Positions 45,768 through 56,737 of a stretch of DNA of 64,000 nucleotides are shown piece after piece. The position numbers and the translations under genes were made by a program. How positions within the stretch are numbered: position 1 is the first letter of the stretch; every line of letters starts with the position of its first letter. The notes below the pieces were generated by a model. It had not been told where the DNA came from. It did not search any database and saw only the letters and a program-made list of their open reading frames with translations. The stretch lies in NCBI GenBank assembly GCA_018398765.1, contig JAHBMJ010004226.1, positions 5,555 through 69,554 on the forward strand. The letters run 5' to 3'. The stretch is from Chromera velia (taxonomy: Eukaryota > Sar > Chromeraceae).

Positions 45768-46852
45768 TGACGCACCTGATTGTCTTTTTTAAAAATCCGG
45801 TCCATGAAGAGTAAGAGGGGGTATTTGAAAGAGTCCTTTGATCCCTTTACTGGTCTGGCTCGTTCGCTCATGCACGCAAGGCGCCCGTCCCCACACAGAC
45901 GCACTGAGATGTACCTACAAATATATTAATATCGATATAAGTCAAAGGCGGTGGATCCTGTCTTTCAACCTAGCTTTCAACGACAATACGTGTGCAAGAA
46001 CGGAAAGCAGTAAGGTCATGTAAGGTCTCCACCGGTCTGGCAGTGTCCTGATCAGACTGCAACAGTGCAACGGAGGATTGCTGCGTTGTTCGACAAAATG
46101 TGCATGTATCAGACTCGCTGATAGGAACCGCGATGCAACACACGAGTGTAATAGCAGTGTTGCATGCAAGCTTAGTGCAGGCATGCATGCAACGCGCAAT
46201 TGCAACACCTAGCATGTTGCACTCCCAAACTTCGTGTTCAGAACTCATGCAACAGTCACGACAACAGCGACAAATAGCTATTCATATATGGCGACAGCTG
46301 TGCTTGAACGGAGCCTTGTGCATGGCACCTGATGGGAGGAGAAGCTCGACGCTCTGTGTAGTAATATTCCTATATTAATATTGATCGACCGTCTTATTAA
46401 TAACAAACCGATGCATCGATCGATCCATACGTATTTTTGTTGCATGTACGAAGAATTACCTCCAGGTCAGATCAAACTGACCTTGCCTGCATGGATGGAT
46501 GGACTGCCTGGAAAGATTGGCATGCAGTGCAGCCTCATCGATTTCTGCTTCGATTTGATCTCTCGTCTTCGTTGGGAGGCAGGCAAGCTTTCCTCTAATC
46601 GAAAATTAGTCCGTCCCGGCATCGGCATGGTTCTCAAATGACACGATGGACACAGAGCTTTTTGGTTGGAGAGGCCATTCAGAAACGAAGAGAGTTGGTC
46701 TGCGTCAGGCCTGACTTTCGTTCTGAACAGACAACAGCTCTCTGATTGGAGCATCAGGTCGGATTGAAGCACAAGCATGGCTTCGTCGCAACCTTTCCAC
46801 CAGGCGCCGGTAGAATGTCAACAGCCGTTCATTTTTCATCACTCGATCAGGC
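45768..46852. promoter_or_regulatory. Divergent intergenic region, 1.08 kb
   Basis: Between the methyltransferase-like gene (-) and the Pro-rich gene (+). It contains TATATTAATAT words near 45919 and 46373 and a cluster of TGCATGCAA/TTGCATGCA palindromic words at 46125-46260. No recognised core promoter. Confidence 0.35.
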
Positions 46853-47413
46853 ATGTCATCATTGAATCGTCCTGGGCCAGGACGCCGAGCCTTTCACCGT
46901 CAGCCTCGTCGACCTATCATCTTAGTCCAGAACCGGACTGCTCACAACGCGCTGCAGACTATTCTCACCCGCACTGATCTGAGCCCGCCGCCTTTGCCCA
47001 AAGCGCCTCCGCCTCTGGAGCCGTTTCCTGTGCTGATCGGAAAGAACAGGACCAGCAAGCCGAATACAAATGAAAGCAACCTGTCGAACTCGACGAGCAA
47101 TGTCTCGACCTGCGTCCCCTCCCCAGCCCATCCCCTCCCCAATCCGCCAGCTTCCCCGTTGATTTCGAAGTTGACCGCAGAGGCGTTTGCTCTGCCTGCC
47201 GCTGACACGCCACCTGGAAACGCCTATCTCTCCCTGGGACTTGAGCCCGCAGAGCAAAAGGAGTCTGAGATGCAAGCAGGAGCACAAAAGGAATCGCTCT
47301 CCCCTCTCGCTGAAGGACTTATGTTAAAAATCTGCTTGGGTCCCGAGCTGTTGAAGGCTGTCGAGAGTCCCGAAGCCTCTGAGACTCAGTCGATGCAGGA
47401 AAGTGCCCGATGA
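46853..47413 (+). CDS. Unrecognised Pro/Ser-rich protein
   Basis: A single open frame of 186 residues from ATG 46853. It has a basic N-terminus (NRPGPGRRAFHRQPRRP), a Pro-rich stretch (LSPPPLPKAPPPLEPFP), an Asn/Ser-rich linker and a more ordered C-terminal third (PLAEGLMLKICLGPELLKAV). No domain is recognised. Coding status rests on length, codon composition and an AATAAA polyadenylation-type signal about 180 bp after the stop, near 47591. It could have an upstream exon. Confidence 0.45.
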   Translation: MSSLNRPGPGRRAFHRQPRRPIILVQNRTAHNALQTILTRTDLSPPPLPKAPPPLEPFPVLIGKNRTSKPNTNESNLSNSTSNVSTCVPSPAHPLPNPPASPLISKLTAEAFALPAADTPPGNAYLSLGLEPAEQKESEMQAGAQKESLSPLAEGLMLKICLGPELLKAVESPEASETQSMQESAR

Positions 47414-48269
47414 GGGATGGCACTTTACTTCATTGATCTGCAGAGGTCCCGTCTGACTCCCGTCTGAACCCTAGGATCAACCGTGACTGCTTGCTGAAAG
47501 TGTTTGAAATCTCCGCAGAAGATCTAGTTTGAATCTGTTCTTTTGTGTCATAGTCCAAGCGATTGGAAGTCTCGTCTGGCGCTTTGTCTAATAAATCTGG
47601 AACATGTTGCTGAAAACTCGGATTTCTTGCAATGTTTCAACTAGTGTTTTAATGATCGTTTGAATGGTGATATCAAGGATTGATGGCTGAACATCGAATC
47701 TGCAAACATGTTAGCGGCCCTATATAATTGCAGCTGGCCGTAACAAAAAAGAAATTATATATGCGCGGCCCTCGATGAATAAAAGATTATAAATTATACC
47801 CTACTAGCATCTTAGCATAATCTAGCATAATCTTATTAGCATCATGTATTAGACTTTCTTATACTTAGTGGTACTAATATGGTAAACTCTTAAAGCATCT
47901 TGTTGCTATAGTGGCTTAGAAATACTACCAGTATTTACCATTATTATTTAGTGAATGGCATTTCCTATAAAGTTTACTGCAATATCATTAAAACAGTCTT
48001 TTATATTACAAATAGTCTTCAAAATTTTAATCTAATAAAATTAGAAAGTTTAACTAAAAAATTGAATTTATTTCAATTTAATAACACTGGCATCTAATTA
48101 GAGTCATTACCCTGCAAAAATGAATGAATTTACAAATGAATTTAAGTGAATAATACAACTGTGCTATGCGCTACTTAAGCATAGCTCGGCATAGCTAGAA
48201 AGAAGATAGAAATTAAATGAATTAGTTTTAGTTTAAAGTAGCACTAAGTAAAAGAAGATCGTGTACGCC

Positions 48270-48345
48270 GCTTGCTTTCATGCCTTAGTGGTTAGTATAC
48301 AGCACTAACAAGCAGAAGATCATGGGTTCAATCCTTGCTATATCC
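48270..48345 (+). ncRNA. tRNA-derived (SINE-like) Pol III promoter pair
   Basis: TTAGTGGTTAGTATA near 48284 fits an A box and GGGTTCAATCC near 48324 fits a B box, about 40 bp apart as in tRNA genes. A proper cloverleaf does not form: the T-arm would need several wobble pairs and one mismatch, and no acceptor stem is obvious. The best reading is a decayed tRNA-derived SINE head in an AT-rich body rather than a working tRNA. Confidence 0.45.
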
Positions 48346-48639
48346 CTTTTAAGTGTCAAAGAAAGGAGATGCAAGACGTAAACGTCCTGCATCATACAGA
48401 TGTTGGCGTGTTACAGTTCGATCGAAATCATATGAAAAACTTCCAAAAGACTTTCTGGAAGACTACAATAAAATCAGATCGATCACCGAATCACAAAAAA
48501 GCTCCATGCTCCTGACACTGATCGCGAGTCTATCACTGGAGATCGACCTGAACCACTCCAGCGACATCAAGCCCTGAAGACCCTTGAACCTCTGCAAGCA
48601 CTCACCAGCGCTAACCCCTCTAAGTAGACCTTAACAACT

Positions 48640-48790
48640 GTGAATTTATATGAATTTACGCTAGAATTTACGTGAATTTACTAAGCAGTGAATTTACATG
48701 AATTTACGTAAATTTACTAAGCGGTGAATTTGCATGAATTTACGTGAATTTACAAGTGAATTTTGAGTGTAAATTCACTTTGAAATTAGA
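48640..48790 (+). repeat. AT-rich tandem repeat with GAATTTACG core
   Basis: Roughly three units of 36-48 bp, each made of GTGAATTTACATGAATTTAC and then an AATTTACTAAGC end, followed by decayed copies. It lies 300 bp after the SINE-like boxes and could be part of the same element's tail. Confidence 0.7.
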
Positions 48791-49668
48791 TTTTTAAATT
48801 CATTTCAAAATGAAAGAGTTGTGCATCACGTAAAACTCATTAGTCAGAAATCGATACCCAAACCGTCAGAGGCTCAGACTGGGCCTCGGCCCTCAGGATC
48901 CCCTATGAAGAGTGGTCATTTCGTTATTCATTTTCTTGGTGCCGAGAGGTGTAACTTGAGCCGCAATATACTGCAGTTCGTTACATCATGGTGCGTCATA
49001 GTCCCTGTCACAGCGTACGTAGTCGTACAACAGTTTTTTCTAATTTGTCGTCTCCCGGTCTTATTTTCTGCATGTTTCTCCGTCTGTTTTGCAGTCTGTC
49101 TTTCTCCCCATCGGTAGGTCAGGTGCATCGGGTCCGGCCCTCTCCGACTCCCTTTGTGACTCTTTCCTCTCTCTCTTTCTCTCTATGTGTGTGTGTGTGT
49201 ATGTGTGTGTGTGCTCGATCGCGCATAGTGATAAACGAGAGAAGATGATGGGAGACAAGCCGTCTTTTTGTGTCGACTTCCTACTGCATGTCAGCCTTCA
49301 CTTCATTTCTTTTCAACAGACAAAAACCGAGCGAGTGCCCCGACAAATGAATGTAGCGTAAGAAAAGGACTTTCAGGTATTCCCACAGTCGATCCACAGC
49401 GTAACCAAAATGACCGCTTGAAAATCTTGTTTCCTTCACAACTGACTGGCTTCTGTTTTTCTGTTTGTCTGCCTAAATTCTCTTCGCCTCCCTTGCCTCT
49501 TCTATTGCTGCCTTTTCTTTCTTTGCTTGCTTCGTGCTTCCTTCTTCATCACTTCCTTCTCACTCTTTCTGTCCGTCTGTCTGCTTTTCTGTCTGCCTGG
49601 TCAATCAGGCTCTTTGTACCTGCCGGTCCACTTTTCTTTCCCAATTTGACTGCCTCTTTCTCTTTCTT

Positions 49669-49704
<36 letters not shown>

Positions 49705-49866
49705 TCTCTCTCGTTCGTGTATTGGTATCTGTGTACTTCGATCGATCAACGTCCTGCGTTCTCCTTCGGCGGGGGATCAAAATTACATGCAAACAAATGT
49801 GCCCCCCCTCTTCCCTGCATGTCTCTCCCGTCTTTCCCTTCTGATCCTAGTTCGTCCAAAAAGGCC

Positions 49867-51963
49867 TCAAAATCTTCCCACAACGTTTTCAGATGGCATC
49901 CCCACAGAGACCTGCCTCTCCCCTCCCTCCACGCTCTCCACAAAAACCTTTCTTCCCCATGACTCCTTATCTTCCTTCTCTTCTTGCGACGGGCTCGCTC
50001 TCGTCTCAGACTCCGAAGCCGCTGCCACCAGAGAAGGTGGAGAGGGAGAGCCAGTGCCGAGATAAGTCCAGTCTTTGAATACGAAAGGAAGACCAAAGAA
50101 CCTCAAAGCCTCCCGGAAGTCCATCACCTGCAGGCACAAAAAGAAAACACAGGAAACAACGAAGAATGTCCAGCTTGCACATTTGCCCTCCCAGTGCTTC
50201 AATACACGCTTCGCACTCGAATCTTTTCCGAAAACCTGGGTCTTCTACAAGTACTGCTCCTACCTAACAAATCGAGGCAAAGCGGGGCCACGATAATGTA
50301 TTCATTGCAGAAAGAAAAAGCAGAATGAACACATTCGAAGGCAAGAGTGTTCAGCAATCGGCGAGAGAAAACGGTTTACTCAGTGCGACACAGAGGAAAG
50401 CAAGCAGCAAAGCAACTCTCATGAGACATTCATCAACACATACGTTCTCTCACTCTCCGCACAGCATCTCTCTGTCCTTTGTTTCTTTCTTTCTTTATTT
50501 CTTTCTGTCTGTCTGTCTGTCTGTCTTTCTTTCTTTGTCTGCCCGCTTCTCCCCCCTCTTTCTCCCTCTCTTTCGTCTCCCAAGCCCACAAATCTGCATT
50601 GGTGCCCGGCATCCCCATTCTATTTGTCCGAACACGCTTCGTCTCTACACAAGACCAAGACAGTGAGTGCCTCACTTACTTGCTCTGCTCTACCGACCTG
50701 GAAATGCAGGTGTGAGCCCTGCACAACACCCAGCCGTTCTCCCTGCTGGACCTCCTTTCCCTCCTCCAGACCTCTCTCTGGACGCACGTGAGCGTACAGA
50801 ATGAAGTGGCCGTCTCCGCAGTCAACAAGGACGTGCGGCAAAGTCTGTGAGGTGCATGCAGAGAGCACGCCCGTCTCCTCCTCACCCGCACACGCACTAC
50901 ACACGTCAGCATCGGCAGGAGACGTGTCGTTTTCTCTCGGTTGCCTTTCTGCAACAGGAAGCACAGGCACAGACGCCCTCAGAGACACCACTGTCCCCGC
51001 ACAGGATGCGTACACAGCTGCTGCCGCATGATCACCCGCAGTCTCTTGTGCCGGCGTCCATTCGCTGACGGTCGGGCTGACAGTCCTGTTGGTTCCTAGA
51101 AACGCTCTCCTCGCCTCTCCCCTCGGACCCTCCATGGATGCCGGCACCAGCCTGACAAAGTCAATCGCATAGCGCTGGGAGAGGTACGGGTGAATGCCAA
51201 AAGGCGAGGTCAATGCCACAACAGCAGTCCTGTGGTTGCTGTCTGCCGACACAGCGCCTCTGGCCATCCACTCTCCTCTGACAGGGGCTGAGAGCTCTTT
51301 GGGGCTTCTCTGGTCTACGGGAACTATTTGAGAGTATTGGAATTGCTCGCCCGAGCTCTGGTCCGTGAAAGTGAACAGTGCAAGGAGACGGTACGGAACG
51401 TTGCGCCTGGCAGGTTTGTAGAAGTTTGCAAAATACACCAAGGCCTCCCCAGGCCCGAGTGTGGCGGATGAGGGCACGCTGCCTGTCTGGCCAGCCTGAC
51501 TTTCCTTTTCCGTCTTTTTTCGCTCCCATGACTGATCGAAAACCTCCACTATCTGTCTTTCTGCTGCCTCATGACCAGTCAGATTGGCGACAACGTGGGA
51601 TGTGTAGACTGCACAGGAGAGTTTCAGATGTTGGAGGGAGAAGGAACGGAAGGGGGAGGTATTGTTTAGCGCGACCTCGAAGAACACCCCCACCTCCCCC
51701 GTCTCCAGAGGAACAACCTGGGGCAAAGTCCACACTTGGCCCTGAAGACCCTGCAGACTTCCTCCCTCCCCCGATGCCAACGACAAATCGACAGGGGGTG
51801 AGGATGGAGAGGGCGGAGCTTGAAGACCAGCGATCGTCGGCCGCCCTTTCTGCGAGCCACTTTCCCTTCCTGCCCCTAAGCTGGCCAGAACAGCGACAAC
51901 ATAGAGAAGGTACAACTGAAAAGAAACCCCCAAACTAGAGGGAAACCTCTTGGAGGGACTCAT
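49867..51963 (-). CDS. Secreted M23 (LytM-type) metallopeptidase
   Basis: Two exons, 51963-50698 and 50127-49867, joined in phase 0 (donor GTCGGT after HLHFQ), give 508 residues. The first ~32 residues are a signal peptide (SFQLYLLYVVAVLASLGAG). A beta-rich region of ~230 residues precedes the peptidase domain. M23 features: GIHPYLSQRYAIDFV with the Asp ligand, VLVDCGDGHFILYAHV, EVQQGERLG, and H418-x-H420 in SHLHFQVMD, followed by the FFGLPFVF continuation typical of the QRYAxDF subtype. That subtype lacks the usual HxGxD histidine and appears to use an earlier one (here IHPY). M23 enzymes cut Gly-rich peptide bridges in bacterial walls or other secreted peptides. In a eukaryote this suggests bacterial ancestry and a role in digestion or defence (inference). 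Its single intron shows it is nuclear. Confidence 0.8.
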
Positions 51964-52750
51964 GACCTTTCCCGGTCTGATATTCTTCTGAGTCCTGTGA
52001 TCTGAGCTTTTCAATGAATGTTCTTCAACCGTTCCAACCTTTCTGGCTGTACAAGTTGGAGCAGAAGCAAGGCTAAGCAATACCGGACCCGTGCAACTGG
52101 AGAGAGGAACAGTGCTAGAGCGCACAGGTCAGGACCCAGAGTCGAACTCCACAAACGAAAGAAAGAATCAGACGGAGACGGCACGAATCTTCTTCAGTCT
52201 CTTGAAGTCCCACGCAAAGGAGAAGCTGAGTCTCCGCAAGGGTACCCACGAATGAGAAAGCCAGAGAACAGGTTGAAGTTCTGCTTTGGAAATCTTTGGA
52301 ACCCGCAAGACGCAGAGCAATCAAAACCAAGAGGCATTCCGAAACCCTGTTAGGCCGCCCCTTAGATACGAGTCGTCGCCACTCGCGACCAAGCGGCTGC
52401 CAGAAGCGCAAGCGGCCCGCGCGGCCGCGGTGCATGCATCAATCACAAGGTCGGACGCGCCACGGGCCTGAGAGCCGCGGCCGGAGCGCGGATTTGCGCG
52501 CTGAGGCGCGCTGTCCGGATTTGCAAGAATCCGAAATTTGGCACATGCCGAAACTATATTAAAATATATAAGTCATTCAAGACTTCAAGCTCAATCTCCT
52601 CTCTCATCCAGAGCTTGGACTACCGAACCTCGACTACCGCTAACTACCGCTAAGAGTCCAACGTTATTGCTGATTAGAATTTTTAACATAAATGAACATA
52701 AATTTTATTTTATCCTATTTTAGATCCTATTTTAGTTATGAATTGTTGGG

Positions 52751-52856
52751 GACCAGAAAGAATTCATGCGCGCACGCCGAGCGATAAAGAAAGCGCGAGG
52801 CGGGACCAGAAAGAATTCATGCGCGCACGCCGAGCGATAAAGAAAGCGCAAGGCGA
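52751..52856 (+). repeat. 53-bp tandem duplication
   Basis: Two copies of a segment starting GACCAGAAAGAATTCATGCG and ending AAAGAAAGCGCRAGGCG, differing at one or two bases. Its near-identity suggests recent origin. Confidence 0.9.
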
Positions 52857-53245
52857 TGTCAGGCAATAAGCACCGCGCGCACATGCAGAGCGCTCATGCA
52901 GTTTGCAATGCATGCATGAATACATGGAAAAAGAAATACCACAGAAGTGAGTTCACACAAAACGGAATAACACAGAGACAGAACAGACGTCAGAAAGACG
53001 GACACAGCAAATACAGAGGTGACATGCATTTAAGTGGACCGATACAGATGAATACCGTATTATATGTACAACGCGTGCACGCATGCCGTCTGACTGACCG
53101 ATCGTATCTGTTCTAAGTAGCCAACCTGAAATCTCTCGATCTAGAAGGAGTTGAAAGATGAACGACCAGACAAACAGACCTTTGCGTAGATACACGTAAG
53201 TAGAAGTCGTAGTTCTATACGCTAGCCCTACGTATGCTCAACACT

Positions 53246-53365
53246 ATGCTAGATCCGCCTTTTATATATATATTGGGACGCGGCATGCATAACAAAACCC
53301 TCAATCATCATTTTAAACTATATGTATTACTATACCCACTTCATTGCGCGCGCCACGCGCGCGAA
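53246..53365 (+). repeat. Dispersed element, copy 2 of 3
   Basis: TAGATCCGCC, TTGGGACGCGGCATGCAT, AACAAAACCCTCAATCATCA and then an AT stretch and a GCGCGCG palindrome, in the same order as copies at 7400 and 63283. It lies about 390 bp upstream of the ADP-ribosyltransferase start. Confidence 0.75.
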
Positions 53366-53707
53366 CTGACATGCATGATTAATTTAATTGCATGCATTCA
53401 TGCATGCATGTACACACGGTACGTATTGTAAGATCAATATAATTGAGAGACGGCCGACTTCGTTCGATCCTGATGCTCTGCATATTTGCATGCCTATGTA
53501 GCAGCCAGAATAAGCACCCCAACAAGGACGACAGATCACCTGTATATAGAAAACTGCTGATCTGCTTTCTTTATTATATATGTACTTTGCGTTCCATTCG
53601 CACTGTGCGAAAAGAAATATCATTTTCCCCTGACAGCTCTTCGCTTTCCCGTGAGTGGTGCGGCCCTGTACCTGCTCTCCGAAGAAGCGTTCGACATAAG
53701 GGGACCA

Positions 53708-54865
53708 ATGGGCAAAAGGCTGTTGTTTTGGCTGCTTTGGTGCAGCGTATTTCACTTAACTGCCCGCGTGTCGTCCTCCAGTCTAATCAAGGGCGTGATG
53801 GAAGACGTGGTGGACCCGTATGTTCTCCCCCATTTGAAGAAAATCCCAGCGATCCACCGCATCCCCTACATTGATCGGGTCCCATATATTGGGGCTCACG
53901 CTGTGCTGAGCTTCTATCCCACGCCGCAGCTGCCTACGGACATTCCGGGCCAGACTGAGATCGTCACGACCTCCTATGTGGATTCGCCCCTCGTCTCAAA
54001 CGCCTTCTACCGTCTCGATGACTCGAGTCGTTGTTTGATTGACTGCGATCAGATGCCACCAAAGCTTCGATCCACCGTCCTACAGGGTTGGGCAAGCGCA
54101 AGGCCACACCACTTGCTAGCGCCTTACCAAAAGAATTCGAACCAGATTAATTCCTGGCTGCGGGGCGAAAAGGACCGTTACACGCAGAAGCCCTGGTCGG
54201 AGGACCCGGAGGACGATCCCCGGGTTGTTGACGTCTCCAGAACGTGCCTTGCGGTCACTCACTTCCCCTCATTTCTCCCGAAGCGGGAACCACCGGTGGT
54301 CTTCCGTGGCACGTTTGAAGCCATGCCGTTCACAGTGGGTGCACAATTCTGTGCCAAGCAGTTCCTGTCAACATCCACAGAGCTGTACGTCTCATGGAAA
54401 TTCATGGCTACGACAAACAAAGCAGCTCTCTTCACCATCCAGGACCTCGTCGGCAATGCCCGCGATATGGTCGCAGTGACGAACGGACGTACGGGGAAGG
54501 TGGAAGCTGAGTATGAAATTCTTCTTCCTCCGTGCACGTGCCTGGAGGTCACGTCCGTCACTCGTCCGAGCGATCACAGTAACTACGCCAGAGCACTGGA
54601 GGTGTTTGGGTATCCAAAATGGAGGAGCGACCAGTACGCACGAATGGTCAGAGGAGAATCCGAACCTGGGCGTGTCAGTAAGGCACCCACGCGGTTCGAG
54701 GTGCTGGTGACCCTGCAGACAATTCATCCACACGTCAAACTGCCCCCTTCCTACTACAAAGCTGTAAGGGAGGGCATGCAGGACCCCAAACACCTGGCTC
54801 TGAATGAATGGATCGAGGCTCAGTCAGATCATACTCCAAAGCAAGGCCCAATCAATACTTTGTAA
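53708..54865 (+). CDS. Secreted R-S-E class mono-ADP-ribosyltransferase
   Basis: A single exon of 385 residues. I choose the ATG at 53708 because it begins a clean signal peptide (MGKRLLFWLLWCSVFHLTA); an earlier in-frame ATG at 53651 would add 19 residues in front. The mature N-terminus has short Ile-Pro repeats (KIPAIHRIPYIDRVPYI). The ART fold triad is complete: Arg200 in VVFRGTF, Ser221-Thr-Ser in QFLSTSTELY, and Glu268-x-Glu270 in EAEYEILLPP, followed by CTCLEVTSV. These enzymes transfer ADP-ribose from NAD to protein side chains; the ExE spacing is that of Arg-modifying members. Target unknown, probably extracellular or luminal. No sign of decay. The intronless structure could reflect retrotransposition or lateral gain. 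Confidence 0.8.
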   Translation: MGKRLLFWLLWCSVFHLTARVSSSSLIKGVMEDVVDPYVLPHLKKIPAIHRIPYIDRVPYIGAHAVLSFYPTPQLPTDIPGQTEIVTTSYVDSPLVSNAFYRLDDSSRCLIDCDQMPPKLRSTVLQGWASARPHHLLAPYQKNSNQINSWLRGEKDRYTQKPWSEDPEDDPRVVDVSRTCLAVTHFPSFLPKREPPVVFRGTFEAMPFTVGAQFCAKQFLSTSTELYVSWKFMATTNKAALFTIQDLVGNARDMVAVTNGRTGKVEAEYEILLPPCTCLEVTSVTRPSDHSNYARALEVFGYPKWRSDQYARMVRGESEPGRVSKAPTRFEVLVTLQTIHPHVKLPPSYYKAVREGMQDPKHLALNEWIEAQSDHTPKQGPINTL

Positions 54866-55065
54866 AACAATCATTCATAGATGATTTCATTTTTGAAGTT
54901 TGAACATCAGTGAGATAACTCATATATGATGATGATGATGATGATGAGGTGACTTAACCCGCCAGCCATCGTGTCCCAATGGCAAAGGGCAGTCTGTGAG
55001 CATTCATGTCATATTGCAAGCTAAGAGCATGCTAGCGAATGCTCACCTAAAGCGGCCGAACTTTA
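54866..55065. other. Short gap with (GAT)n run
   Basis: Holds a (GAT)n run at about 54926-54948 and otherwise no recognised feature, ending where LINE copy 1 begins. Confidence 0.5.
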
Positions 55066-56594
55066 GGACTACTAACTAGTAGAACACTGCTCCCGAGGAT
55101 CGATCAGTCTGGTCCTAGGCATGCAGCAATGAGGGCACTGGCTTTTCGGGCGTCCCTCTAAAGAAGAAGCGAGAAGTACCGCCTTACCCGCTCCTCAGCC
55201 TGCCCCACCCCCTTACCCCCTCGGGCTTCCTGTCTCTCTCCGTGCTCACACACTTCTTCTATCGACATACGCTCCAGTCGCCTATACCAGAGATCACTCA
55301 GTCTCCCCCGCGGCCCTTCCGTTCGGACACAAGTTGTCAGACGGTGAATCGGATCGTCAATCAATTTCTCCTAACTTTTCTCTTTACAGGCTTTACAAAT
55401 TGATTCAACCCTCCCCCCATGGTTTGCTCCCTCTCTAACAATGGTGCACAACAAAGGGCGGAAAACTGCCCTGGGGGAAGACAAGAACTGTTTGGCGAGA
55501 GGTTCCGCCGAGGCAGATCATGAGCCCCCCTTCCCCTCCACCAAGCTTCCGAGAACCAATTTTGCAAAGCGTTAGCTGCTACTATTCTCCTTCTGAAAGT
55601 TGGTCAGGCAAGCAAACGGAGGGAAAGACACGCTCCCATGCATTCTTTGTCTTCGCTGCCTCCCCCCTCTCCTTTCTGTGATGGAGATCGGGTTTACCCA
55701 GTCCCCCATCCATTCGTTCACCGCTCTGTTTCTCGCTTCCCTTCTCAGCTTGCTATCTGATATTCTGAAGTCGATCTCATCTGGTTCACCTTCCAGGAGG
55801 GCAGGACTGATGGGTTGCACAAGCTTCTTTGCAGACCCCGACCACGCCCTTAGCTCCCCCCTCCTGTGGCATGCCCATAATGCTTGAGGCAAAGCCAATC
55901 GAGCAAGGAAGAGACTGTAGGGGGAGAGCATACCTATTGACGTACACAGTCCCATAGCCCGCTCACCTCCCCTTTCAGCGGCTTCAAGTCTGGCGGTCAC
56001 AGACTTGCGGGGGTTCGTATCAGAAAAAACCTGACAGCCAAGATATCTGTAACTCTCTACCTACTTGACCGTCCGACCCTTGAAACGAATTTCATCTCCC
56101 CCCCTCTACCTGCTAATCTCATCACCTTTGTCTTCTTCAGATTCACCGTCAGCCCCCACTTATCACAATAGGTAGCCAACCGATCAATCCTCTTCTGGAG
56201 GTCTTGGGGAGAGTGTCCGAAGATGACAAGGTCATCGGCATATCCAATACTCTCCAGCAGTAGGTCTCCTAACCTCACTTCTGTCGGGGGTGTGTCTGGG
56301 GGTGGGGGGGGGTTAAGCCTCTGGGCTGAGCCTCTAACTCCCCCCTCCATCGGGTGCTCGCTTCCTTGGGAAGGTTTGCTCGTTCCTCTTACCGGAGCTC
56401 CCTGCATTGAAGACTAAAGGAGGTATGGATATTATTGATAAAGAGAAAAAAGAGAAGAGGAGAGAGTGGGTCCCCTTGCTTGACTCCTGTTCCTTCCTCA
56501 AACATATTGTCCGAACCATCAATCTTCCCCATTACTTTGACATACATCGCATGAATCATTCAAATATCCTCCTTCTCCAGCCCTTCTGGAGCAT
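55066..56594 (-). mobile_element. LINE (non-LTR retrotransposon), 5'-truncated copy 1
   Basis: The minus strand encodes the end of a reverse transcriptase: LLLESIGYADDLVIFGHSP with the YADD active site, then LQKRIDRLATYCDKWGLTVNLKKTKVM. A post-RT region (VTARLEAAERGGERAMGLCTS) and a 3' non-coding part follow down to 55066. It is interrupted by several stops and frame breaks and lacks about 225 bp present in copy 2, so it is dead. It begins inside the RT domain near 56594, next to an AATAAT-rich stretch, as expected for 5' truncation. Clade unclear; it resembles Jockey/CR1/RTE-type RTs. Confidence 0.85.
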
Positions 56595-56737
56595 ATAATA
56601 ATTATTGTAATAAGGTTATTATTTAGATAATAACAATAATTATTATTTAACACTGGTAATGAGCAATAATAATCATGCAAAACCCTCAATTTTATCATGA
56701 AATTTCGTCAGATTTATGAGGTATAGTAGTAGTAGTA
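56595..56737. other. AT-rich spacer between LINE copies
   Basis: AT-rich DNA with ATTATTATT-like words and a short (TAG)n run at the 3' edge of LINE copy 2, which could be that copy's microsatellite tail. Confidence 0.5.

Larger units (their letters stand above)
47414..49866. other. Intergenic, mostly AT-rich, with a tRNA-derived-like element
   Basis: About 47700-48260 is AT-rich with repeated TAGCATAATC words. The tRNA-like Pol III box pair lies at 48270-48340 and the GAATTTAC repeats at 48640-48790. From 48850 the sequence returns to normal composition, with GT and CT runs near 49184-49212 and 49660-49713. No gene is supported on either strand. Confidence 0.45.
51964..53707. other. Intergenic with GC-rich palindromes, a 53-bp duplication and a dispersed element
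   Basis: From 52380 to 52520 there are GC-rich palindromic words (GCGGCCCGCGCGGCCGCGG, TTTGCGCGCTGAGGCGCGC). A 53-bp tandem pair lies at 52751-52856 and the dispersed element copy 2 at 53246-53365. No gene is seen. It separates the divergent M23 and ADP-ribosyltransferase genes. Confidence 0.45.
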
